From: an uncultured Roseicyclus sp.
GTDB lineage: Bacteria > Pseudomonadota > Alphaproteobacteria > Rhodobacterales > Rhodobacteraceae
NCBI GenBank assembly: GCA_947491935.1
Contig: CANLLF010000001.1
Coordinates: 62,001 to 126,000, forward strand
Direction: 5' to 3'
Length of the DNA: 64,000 bases
The notes below the pieces were generated by a model, which saw only the letters and a list, made by a program, of their open reading frames with translations, did no database searches and had not been told where the DNA came from. The translations under genes were made by a program, and so were the position numbers. Each line of letters opens with the position of its first letter. Positions within the stretch are counted from its first letter, which is position 1. Shown in pieces: positions 57,402 through 64,000 of the stretch.

Positions 57402-57808
57402 TGGAGCGGCATCCTCCATCCCAGCCGGACGCTCCGGCGCAGGCCGAATGCACCAAACCACACGACGGCCCCGGATGCCGCGCCGATCACCGGCGGGAGA
57501 AGCCATTCGGCGTTTGGACCGGCGCCCGCCGCCACGCCGTCACCTGTTCCGATCAGGAGCCATGTCCCCGCGGCCGCCCCAAGCAGCATCGTCCCCCACC
57601 ATGCGACGCGGACCCGAAACACGGACAGAACAGCCCAGATGACAAGCGCAGCGATGCTGGCGGGGATCGCCGGATAGAGGCCGAAGAGCAGGATCGCGGC
57701 CATCCGCGGAGGATCCGTCGTTTGCAGCGCGGCCATGGTCCAGACCGTTGCCGCAGCGACAAGATATGCGACGACGCACCCCCTCAGGACCAGCAGCGCC
57801 TGCCACAT
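57398..57808 (-). CDS. Four-helix membrane protein of unknown function in the polA operon
   Basis: A 136-residue protein with four hydrophobic helices (LVLRGCVVAYLVAAATVWTM, AILLFGLYPAIPASIAALVI, WGTMLLGAAAGTWLLIG, VIGAASGAVVWFGAFGL). ATG 57808 overlaps the stop of the MmcQ gene (TGATG) and its own stop overlaps rluE (ATGA), so the start is firm. No family recognised. Confidence 0.65.
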   Translation of the reverse strand: MWQALLVLRGCVVAYLVAAATVWTMAALQTTDPPRMAAILLFGLYPAIPASIAALVIWAVLSVFRVRVAWWGTMLLGAAAGTWLLIGTGDGVAAGAGPNAEWLLPPVIGAASGAVVWFGAFGLRRSVRLGWRMPLQ

Positions 57809-58176
57809 CAGGGGCCCTCCTGCTGCGCGCTCCAGGTCTTCAACCAGCGTTTCGGCGCCATCTCTTCCCAAGTCCGACGCAACCGCGCCTCGGCCCAGTC
57901 GCGCTCGATCCGGCCAGCGGCGACGAGGATGCAGCCGAAACTGGCATAATGGTCGTGCATCACGAAGGTCTCGGGGTCGGCGGCGATCAGCATCTCCCGC
58001 TCGTCCCTGTCGCCCTTGAAGATCGCCGCATCCACATAGGGCGACCACCAACACCAGAGCTTGCCGTGAGCCTTGAGGTTGGGATTGCCCCAGGAAACGG
58101 CGTCTTCGACCTTGGGCAGGCCGAGGCCCACGGCGAAATCCCGCAGCTCTGGCCAAGTATGGATGGGGCCCGGCAT
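57808..58176 (-). CDS. MmcQ/YjbR family protein
   Basis: A 122-residue protein of the MmcQ/YjbR group, with the DNA-binding-like fold of E. coli YjbR: PEDAVSW-type start (VEDAVSWGNPNLKAHGKLWCWW), and HYASFGCILVAAG, WAEARLRRTWEEMAPKRW. ATG 58176 overlaps the polA stop (TGATG), with GAGG upstream, which fixes the start. Possibly DNA-binding; role unknown. Confidence 0.85.
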   Translation of the reverse strand: MPGPIHTWPELRDFAVGLGLPKVEDAVSWGNPNLKAHGKLWCWWSPYVDAAIFKGDRDEREMLIAADPETFVMHDHYASFGCILVAAGRIERDWAEARLRRTWEEMAPKRWLKTWSAQQEGP

Positions 58177-60965
58177 CAATGCGCCTCGGCCCAATTTGCC
58201 CCCTGCCCGGCATCCACCGTGAGCGGCACGGAGAGGTGAACCGCGGGGTCAGCGGCGGCCTCCATCACGTCCCGGGCGCGAGTGATGAGCGTGTCGACGG
58301 CGTCTTCCGCGACCTCGAACACCAGTTCGTCATGCACCTGCAGCAGCATCGTGGCGGGGATGTCGGCAATCGCATCGTCCATCCGGATCATGGCGCGGCG
58401 GATCACATCGGCGGCGGTGCCCTGGATCGGTGCGTTGATCGCGGCACGGCCCGCAAAGCCCGCATGGGGGCCCTTTGCATTGATCTCCGGCGTGTGGATT
58501 TTGCGGCCGAACAACGTCTCAACGTAGAGGTGTTCCTTGGCGAATGTCTTGGTGTCGTCCATATAGGCGCGGATGCCGGGGAAGCGCTCGAAGTAGCGGT
58601 CGATGAAGCCCTGCGCCTCGGCCCGCGGGATCCGCAGGTTGCGCGCGAGGCCGAAGCCGGAGATGCCGTAGATCACGCCGAAATTGATCGCCTTGGCTTG
58701 GCGGCGGACGTCTGGCGTCATCTCATCCAGTGGCACGTTGAACATCTCGGACGCGGTGGCGGCGTGAATGTCCTGCCCGTCCTTGAACGCGTCTTTCAGT
58801 GCGTCGATCCCCGCGATATGGGCCAGGATCCGCAATTCGATCTGCGAATAATCGAGGCTGACAAGCACTTTGCCGGGCTCGGCCACGAAGGCTTCGCGGA
58901 TGCGGCGGCCTTCCTCGGTGCGGATGGGGATGTTTTGCAGGTTCGGGTCGGTGGAGGCGAGGCGCCCGGTATTGGCGCCTGCGATGGAGTAGGAGGTGTG
59001 CACGCGGCCCGTATCGGCGTTGATATGGTCCTGAAGCGCATCGGTATAGGTCGATTTCAGCTTGGAGAGCTGCCGCCAATCCAGCACGCGGGCGGGCAGA
59101 TCGTGTTCGGTGGCGAGATCCTCCAGAATGTCGGCGCCGGTTGAATATTTGCCGGCCTTGCCCTTTTTGCCGCCTTCGAGGCCCATCTTGTCGAACAGGA
59201 TTTCGCCAAGCTGCGCGGGGGAGCCGACGTTGAAGCTCTCGCCCGCAAGCTCGTGTATCTCAGCCTCCAGCCCCGCCATTTTCTGGGCGAAGGCGTTGGA
59301 CATCCGGCTGAGCACGTCGCGATCCACCTTGATGCCTGAGCGCTCCATCCGCGCCAGCACGGGCACCAGCGGGCGTTCGAGCCGCTCATAAACCTTGGTG
59401 ACGCCCACCTGATGCAGCTTGGGTTTGAAGAGCTTGTGGAACCGCAGCGTGATATCCGCATCCTCCGCGGCGTAAGGTGAGGCATCGGCAATGGGCACCT
59501 GATCGAAGGTGATCTGCGATTTTCCCGTGCCAAGCAGTGTCTTGATCGGAATGGGCGAATGGTTGAGATACCGTTCGCTCAGCGTATCCATGCCGTGGTT
59601 ATGCAACCCGCCGTGAAGCGCGTAGCTCAGCAGCATTGTGTCGTCGATGGGGGCCACCTCCACCCCGTAATTGGCCAGCACCTTCACGTCGTATTTGGCG
59701 TTCTGCGCGATTTTCAGGACGCTTGGATCTTCCAGCATCGGCTTGAGGATCGCCAGCGCCTCGTCCAGCGGGATCTGCCCGTCGGCCAGCGTGGGATCGG
59801 CAAAGAGATCATCGCCGCCACCGCGATGCAGAAGCGGGATGTAGCAAGCCTTGCCCGGCTCCACGCAGAGGGACACGCCGACAAGCTCGGCCGTCATTTC
59901 GTTGAGCGAGGTGGTTTCGGTATCGAATGCGACGGCCCCCTTGGCCATGGCCTGCGCCATCCAATCCTTCAACGCCTTGATATCGCTGACCGTTTCATAC
60001 CCGGAATGGTCAATCGGCGGCATCTCGGGCGCGTCGGGGGCGGCTTCGGGCTCCGGCTCCGCGATCACGGGCGCGTCGACGCCCGCCTGGTCCGCGATGC
60101 GCTTGGTCAGCGTACGGAACTCCATCTCCGCCAGGAAGCCCAGGAGCTTCTCGGCATCGGGCTCCTGCACTTCCAGATCGTCCAGCGTCTCGGCCAGCTC
60201 CACCTGATCGTCGAGCAGCACCAATTGGCGGCTCAGGCGGATCTGGTCGGCGTGGTCGATCAGGGTCTGGCGGCGCTTGGGCTGCTTGATCTCGTCCGCG
60301 CGCGCCAGGAGGCTGTCGAGATCGCCATATTCGTTGATCAGCAGGGCGGCGGTTTTCACCCCGATCCCCGGCGCACCCGGCACATTATCCACACTGTCGC
60401 CGGCCAGGGCCTGCACATCGACCACGCGGTCCGGCCCGACGCCGAATTTCTCCGCCACGCCGTCCGCATCGATGCGGGTGTTCTTCATCGCATCGAACAT
60501 TTCGACGCCGCCGCCGACCAATTGCATCAGGTCCTTGTCGGACGAGATGATGGTGCAGCGCCCCCCGGCCTCGCGCGCCTGCCGGGCATAGGTGGCGATA
60601 ATGTCATCGGCCTCGAACCCCTCCAGCTCGATACAGGCGAGGTTGAAGGCCCGCGTGGCATCGCGGGTCAGCGGGATCTGCGGGCGCAGATCCTCGGGCA
60701 TGGCCTCGCGGTTGGCCTTGTATTGATCGTAGAGGTCGTTGCGGAAGGTGTGGGAGCCTTTGTCGAAGATCACCGCGGCATGGGTTGGGCCATCGGACCC
60801 GGCATTGTCCACGATCATCTTGTGGAGCATGTTGCAGAACCCGCTAACCGCGCCGATCGGCAGGCCATCGGATTTGCGCGTGAGCGGCGGCAGGGCGTGG
60901 TAGGCCCGAAAGATGAAGGCCGACCCATCGACGAGGTGAAGGTGATGCCCTTTTCCGAATGCCAT
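58176..60965 (-). CDS. polA: DNA polymerase I
   Basis: A 929-residue Pol I with all three parts. The 5'-3' exonuclease (residues 1-290) has VDGSAFIFRAYHALP and SDKDLMQLV. The 3'-5' proofreading domain (about 335-520) keeps the DTET motif (VAFDTETTSL). The polymerase has LDYSQIELRILAHI, RRQAKAINFGVIYGISGFGL and QVHDELVFEV. GGGAGG precedes ATG 60965. It starts a leftward operon of five coupled genes. Confidence 0.98.
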   Translation of the reverse strand: MAFGKGHHLHLVDGSAFIFRAYHALPPLTRKSDGLPIGAVSGFCNMLHKMIVDNAGSDGPTHAAVIFDKGSHTFRNDLYDQYKANREAMPEDLRPQIPLTRDATRAFNLACIELEGFEADDIIATYARQAREAGGRCTIISSDKDLMQLVGGGVEMFDAMKNTRIDADGVAEKFGVGPDRVVDVQALAGDSVDNVPGAPGIGVKTAALLINEYGDLDSLLARADEIKQPKRRQTLIDHADQIRLSRQLVLLDDQVELAETLDDLEVQEPDAEKLLGFLAEMEFRTLTKRIADQAGVDAPVIAEPEPEAAPDAPEMPPIDHSGYETVSDIKALKDWMAQAMAKGAVAFDTETTSLNEMTAELVGVSLCVEPGKACYIPLLHRGGGDDLFADPTLADGQIPLDEALAILKPMLEDPSVLKIAQNAKYDVKVLANYGVEVAPIDDTMLLSYALHGGLHNHGMDTLSERYLNHSPIPIKTLLGTGKSQITFDQVPIADASPYAAEDADITLRFHKLFKPKLHQVGVTKVYERLERPLVPVLARMERSGIKVDRDVLSRMSNAFAQKMAGLEAEIHELAGESFNVGSPAQLGEILFDKMGLEGGKKGKAGKYSTGADILEDLATEHDLPARVLDWRQLSKLKSTYTDALQDHINADTGRVHTSYSIAGANTGRLASTDPNLQNIPIRTEEGRRIREAFVAEPGKVLVSLDYSQIELRILAHIAGIDALKDAFKDGQDIHAATASEMFNVPLDEMTPDVRRQAKAINFGVIYGISGFGLARNLRIPRAEAQGFIDRYFERFPGIRAYMDDTKTFAKEHLYVETLFGRKIHTPEINAKGPHAGFAGRAAINAPIQGTAADVIRRAMIRMDDAIADIPATMLLQVHDELVFEVAEDAVDTLITRARDVMEAAADPAVHLSVPLTVDAGQGANWAEAH

Positions 60966-61078
60966 ATGCGCCGTCCTCCCTGTACCCCGTCTGACTACAA
61001 CAGGCCGCGTTTGTTGACGAGGTGAATTGCGCCGCCGCTGTCACCGATCCTTAAGGGTTTTGCCCGAAACTGCGCGGG

Positions 61079-61825
61079 ATGCCCCAGTTACCGTTCGCAC
61101 AGCCTTCCCTTGTCGATCCCGATGCCGCCCTGCCTGGCCGCGTCGGGCGCGGTGCGGTGTTTCGTATGTTCCAGAAGCTGCAGGTCACGTCTGCGCGTCT
61201 GGGGTTTTTCACGGCAAGTTACGTGTTGTATCCCGAAGGCTCTCCGATGCGCGACAAGTTCAGGACGATGTTCAATGCCGCCCTGCCCGAGTTGCGGTTG
61301 GCCGTGCAGATCAGCAGCACGGCTGAACCCATCGACGGGATCGATTCGGCGCATCTGGAGTGGTTCCGGGGTCATGTGGCGTCCGTCGACGGGGCGGCCG
61401 AGGCCTTTTCCGCCTATTCGACCCATATCGCGACCCGGATCGATCCGTCCAAGGCCGACGATGACGCGTTGAAGGCGGCCCTGATCGAGTTGAATACGTT
61501 GACGCATGAGCATGTGGCGCGCCGTGGAGAGGCCGTGTTTGCCGCCGCGATTGCGGATCTCGATCAGGATCGCCGCGCCGCCCGGACCCGGCGCGATACG
61601 GTCCGCACGGAAACCGACGAAGCGATCCACCGGATCGACAAGATCGCGCGCGGTGTGCGGCTGATCGCGATCAACGCCTCGGTGGAGGCCGCCCGCGTGG
61701 GCGATGCCGGCCGCGGCTTTGGCGTGATCGCAAGCGAGGTCCGCACATTGGCCGACGAGATTGCACAGACCAGCATGTCGGCCCGGTCCGGCCTTTCCTC
61801 GATGATCGACGCGATCGATCAATAG
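61079..61825 (+). CDS. Short cytoplasmic MCP-type signalling protein
   Basis: A 248-residue protein without transmembrane segments. The last 80 residues carry a short methyl-accepting chemotaxis signalling hairpin ([47 protein letters not shown]). The first 150 residues are helical with no recognised sensor domain. Full receptors have a longer hairpin; here there is room only for the tip. It may be a soluble signal input. No che genes are nearby. Confidence 0.75.
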   Translation: MPQLPFAQPSLVDPDAALPGRVGRGAVFRMFQKLQVTSARLGFFTASYVLYPEGSPMRDKFRTMFNAALPELRLAVQISSTAEPIDGIDSAHLEWFRGHVASVDGAAEAFSAYSTHIATRIDPSKADDDALKAALIELNTLTHEHVARRGEAVFAAAIADLDQDRRAARTRRDTVRTETDEAIHRIDKIARGVRLIAINASVEAARVGDAGRGFGVIASEVRTLADEIAQTSMSARSGLSSMIDAIDQ

Positions 61826-61873
61826 GCTTGGCGACAGCGCGGCGGCAGGGGTCCACCACGCCCGGCGGCGTCT

Positions 61874-62560
61874 TCAACCGTCGCCCTGCCCCAGCCGCCA
61901 GAATGACAGGCGCAGGCTGTAGGGCGTCGGCGTCCATGTGCCCACGTCGACCCCCGCCGCGCGCAACACCCGGCCCACCCAGGTATTGCAGGTGCGCAGG
62001 ATATGAAACCGCCCCGCCGCCTCCACGAAGCCTGAGGTTGCGGCATGGCCCTGCACCTCGATGCCGATGCCACCCGGCGCGGCACTGCTGGCCGCGATCT
62101 CCGCCAGCAAGGCGGTGTATTGCGCCGATGACAGGGACAATCGCGGCAATTGGTCAAAGGCGATGCCCGGCCAGACCGTATCGACACGCAGCACGGACGC
62201 GTCACCTGCAACCGCGCGGAGCGTGGCGCGCGCGCTCAGATCCGCCCAGGTGGGCGTGGTGGTGTAGAAATCCCGCGCGCCCCAGCCGACGATGAAGTAT
62301 CCCACATCCGGCCCGTCCACCCGCACCCCGCCGGCCCGCGCGAAATCCAGCGCCGCCCGCGTCTCAGGCGTGGCGGGCAAAACGAAATCCACATGGATCG
62401 GCCCGTAAAGAAGTCCGATGTCAGTGTCGTTGCCCGTGGGCAGATCGGCGGTGCGGCCGGGGATCAGCCCGCCGATGGCAGCCGCCCCCAGATAGAGGGC
62501 CAGAACGACAAAGGCCGCCCCAAACAGGCGGCCCACGACGCGCAAGGCGGCCCGGATCAC
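61874..62560 (-). CDS. DUF2459 / TIGR02117 family protein
   Basis: A 228-residue protein with an N-terminal membrane anchor ([20 protein letters not shown]) and a periplasmic domain with [19 protein letters not shown], and [14 protein letters not shown]. The cysteine-tryptophan segment and an upstream histidine (QGHAATSG) may form a catalytic dyad. TIGR02117 was described from urease regions, but this copy is 44 kb from ureC. It overlaps the next small gene by 4 bases. Confidence 0.78.
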   Translation of the reverse strand: MIRAALRVVGRLFGAAFVVLALYLGAAAIGGLIPGRTADLPTGNDTDIGLLYGPIHVDFVLPATPETRAALDFARAGGVRVDGPDVGYFIVGWGARDFYTTTPTWADLSARATLRAVAGDASVLRVDTVWPGIAFDQLPRLSLSSAQYTALLAEIAASSAAPGGIGIEVQGHAATSGFVEAAGRFHILRTCNTWVGRVLRAAGVDVGTWTPTPYSLRLSFWRLGQGDG

Positions 62561-62739
62561 TTCACCTTGTCCGCGAAATCCTCATGGATGAACTTCTTGT
62601 CGCAATAACCGCATTCGACCCAACCCACATCGGGCCCGATCTGGAGCCACACGCGCGGATGCCCCAACGCGCCCTCCCCGCCGTCACAGGCGACCCGCCA
62701 GGCAGAGATCACTTCGGTTTCCGGGGCGTCGATGCTCAT
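62557..62739 (-). CDS. CHCC zinc-finger protein (NDUFS6-like)
   Basis: A 60-residue protein with the zf-CHCC pattern: CDGG, then a GHPRVWLQI segment, then CGYCDKKF, giving three cysteines and one histidine for zinc. It matches the bacterial homologue of the NDUFS6 (13 kDa) subunit of respiratory complex I. It overlaps the DUF2459 gene by 4 bases. nuo genes are absent from the window. Confidence 0.85.
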   Translation of the reverse strand: MSIDAPETEVISAWRVACDGGEGALGHPRVWLQIGPDVGWVECGYCDKKFIHEDFADKVK

Positions 62740-62860
62740 CTGTGCTCATCCTTACAAGCGCTCTGCCGCCTCTATCGCACCTTGGCCGCAGACGGGCAAG
62801 ATGTCGGCGGTGATGCGCGCCGAGGTCACCCGGTTCCGCGGCAGCGCGCGGGGCTGAGCG

Positions 62861-62880
62861 GCTGGCCCGACCGGGCCGGC
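62861..62880. other. Strong hairpin in the HIT - zinc-finger gap
   Basis: GCTGGCCCG at 62861-62869 pairs with CGGGCCGGC at 62872-62880 with one wobble. It lies 17 bases past the HIT stop on the minus strand. There is no T-tract, so it is a weak terminator or an RNA-end stabiliser. Confidence 0.4.
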
Positions 62881-62896
62881 CCGAAGACGCGCGCCC

Positions 62897-63280
62897 CTAC
62901 TTGGCCGGTTGCAACATCCGCCCCAGGGGCCGCCCGCCCAGGATGTGCATGTGGTAATGGGGCACGTCCTGCACCCCGTGCGCGCCGGCATTCGACAGCG
63001 TCCGATACCCGGCCCCATCCGCGCCGGGCGTCACACCCAGATCGGCGCAGATCCGCGCCGCGACCCGGTGAAAATCGGCGATCTCGGCATCCGACGCCTC
63101 AGCCGCGAAATGATCGAAGCACACATAGGCGCCCTTTGGGATCACCAGCACATGGATCGGCGCTTGCGGGTAGATATCCTCGAAGGCCAGCGTGTGATCG
63201 CTTTCCGCGACGGTCCGGTTCGGGATCTCGCCGCGCAGGATCTTCGCGAAGATGTTCTGATCGTCGTAGTCGTAGGCCAT
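62897..63280 (-). CDS. HIT family protein
   Basis: A 127-residue histidine-triad protein of the Hint type, a nucleoside-phosphoramidase-like hydrolase. The triad is HYHMHILGG near residue 108; an N-terminal FAKILRGEIPNRTVAE and IHVLVIPKGAY also match. ATG 63280 has GAGAGGGG upstream; the longer start at 63295 would overlap the upstream gene slightly. It starts 11 bases after that gene's stop. Confidence 0.93.
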   Translation of the reverse strand: MAYDYDDQNIFAKILRGEIPNRTVAESDHTLAFEDIYPQAPIHVLVIPKGAYVCFDHFAAEASDAEIADFHRVAARICADLGVTPGADGAGYRTLSNAGAHGVQDVPHYHMHILGGRPLGRMLQPAK

Positions 63281-63291
63281 GAATGCCCCTC

Positions 63292-64000
63292 TCAATCCGC
63301 AAACAGATGCTGTGTTTCCGCCAATTCCTGGGCCAGATGCGGCTCGATTCCGAAGAACTCGGACAGAACGGCGCCGTTTTCGGTGCTCGGCCGGCCTTCG
63401 CGCAGGCGGAAATGGCGGGGGAATTCCTCCTCACGGATCGCGGCGCTTTCATCGAGGAATTCGTGGCGCAGGGTCGGCAGCATCCGCTGGATCACCTCGC
63501 CGGGCGTATCTTCGGTGGCCAGGCCCACGCGATGGGCGTGGCCCACGAGGTATTGATCATCGAAGTTGCATTGCAGCTCCAGGATCCGGGCATTGGCGCG
63601 GTCGGACATGAAATCGCGCATCAGGTCGAGGTTCGAGGGATCGAGGCAGATCATCAGCCGCTCGGTCCCGTAATAATCGAACAGCATCCGCATCAGGGCG
63701 CGGCGATGGCGGTTGCGCTTTTCCAGCGTCCGTTCGATACCGCCCAGATGCGGCACCCGGCAGCCGGCCTCGTCGAACAGGTATTCGATCCCGCGCACAT
63801 CGATCTTGTCGGACGCCGTTTTCAGAAGCCGCTTGGCCACATGCCATTTCTTGCAGACCAGCATGTAGAGGTCTCGGTCTGCGCCAAGGGTGCTCTCCCG
63901 CTCCCAGAACCGGGTGCCGAAGCGTTTGCCGACGCGCCCGCGGCCGGTCAGGAAGGCGTGCAGCTTTGGTCCTTCCTTGGAGGTGGCGAAATCCTTGCGG
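63292..64000 (-). CDS. Unrecognised protein, 5' end outside window
   Basis: The frame is open from base 64000 to a stop at 63292-63294, giving 235 residues of a longer protein. The visible part is soluble: DRDLYMLVCKKWHVAKRLL, FDYYGTERLMICLDPSNLDLM and NFDDQYLVGHAHRVGLATEDTPG. It is rich in Arg and Glu, and no motif I can name is present. DUF5928-type C-terminal regions of Rhodobacteraceae glycosyltransferases are one possibility, but the evidence is weak. Confidence 0.5.
   Translation of the reverse strand, partial: RKDFATSKEGPKLHAFLTGRGRVGKRFGTRFWERESTLGADRDLYMLVCKKWHVAKRLLKTASDKIDVRGIEYLFDEAGCRVPHLGGIERTLEKRNRHRRALMRMLFDYYGTERLMICLDPSNLDLMRDFMSDRANARILELQCNFDDQYLVGHAHRVGLATEDTPGEVIQRMLPTLRHEFLDESAAIREEEFPRHFRLREGRPSTENGAVLSEFFGIEPHLAQELAETQHLFAD

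Noticed and set aside
59559-61025. A 488-codon open frame opposite polA
   Set aside because: PolA is intact with all motifs; the opposite frame has no motif and no ribosome site.

Overview
This 64 kb window is a contiguous piece of a GC-rich alphaproteobacterial chromosome, most likely from the Rhodobacteraceae (Roseobacter group). The evidence is the overall gene repertoire, two secreted proteins with a VPLPA-CTERM sorting tail, a urease operon with two Rhodobacteraceae-type small extra genes, the cupin / 47-residue protein / gap / pgk / fba order, and a pyruvate dehydrogenase operon whose E1 beta carries its own lipoyl domain. I see no rRNA, tRNA, CRISPR array, transposase, integrase or phage gene. 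Nearly every base is in a compact gene, many genes overlap by 1-8 bases, and both edges cut a gene.

Region by region. 1-8.5 kb: end of a DUF899 gene, then a leftward group with the accessory logic of molybdenum hydroxylases (MoxR ATPase, VWA/CoxE-like protein, XdhC-family protein, molybdopterin-binding protein) interleaved with a P-loop kinase-like gene, a cysteine-repeat secreted protein and an OmpA-type protein with a very long Ala/Glu helix; no molybdenum enzyme subunits are present. 8.8-18.0 kb: a leftward urease operon, ureD-ureA-orf-ureB-lprI-like-cyclase-AhpD-like-VPLPA-ureC-orf-ureE-ureF-ureG, interrupted between ureB and ureC by a Tat-exported cyclase-family hydrolase, an AhpD-like protein and a sorted surface protein. 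18.1-21.7 kb: pyrC, pyrE, dnaB. 21.8-26.6 kb: a phosphatase-like gene, alr, mlaE, mlaF, two small membrane proteins and a single-domain PqiA. 26.7-32.3 kb: an outer-membrane barrel protein, radA, cvpA, a winged-helix/hydrolase fusion and small membrane proteins. 32.4-37.3 kb: purF, DUF2199, bioY, an SDR, zapA and a coiled-coil protein.

37.6-48.6 kb is the central-carbon block: tkt, a first gap, a cupin gene, a 47-residue membrane protein, a second gap, pgk and class I fba. A 2-oxoglutarate oxygenase and an NTF2-like gene sit inside it. The two GAPDH enzymes differ at the residue that usually sets NAD versus NADP preference. Both gap promoters, and that of a small membrane gene at 56.0 kb, carry copies of a TGTTACCGCTAACA-like palindrome, which suggests one LacI-type regulator. 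48.6-55.8 kb: aidB, an ftsB-like gene, a second VPLPA-CTERM protein, then pdhA-pdhB-small orf-pdhC. 56.0-61.0 kb: polA heads a tightly coupled leftward operon with an MmcQ/YjbR protein, a membrane protein, rluE and a YdeI-family protein. 61.0-64.0 kb: a cytoplasmic MCP-like protein, a DUF2459 protein, an NDUFS6-type zinc protein, a HIT protein and the end of a gene I do not recognise.

Most of the window is housekeeping. The items most worth a second look are the surface/hydrolase insert in the urease operon, the NADP-type GAPDH with its stacked operators, the winged-helix/hydrolase fusion, the BesD-like oxygenase, the molybdenum maturation set without its enzyme, and the mlaEF-PqiA cluster with two unnamed membrane proteins. 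No clearly novel defence or mobile system was found.
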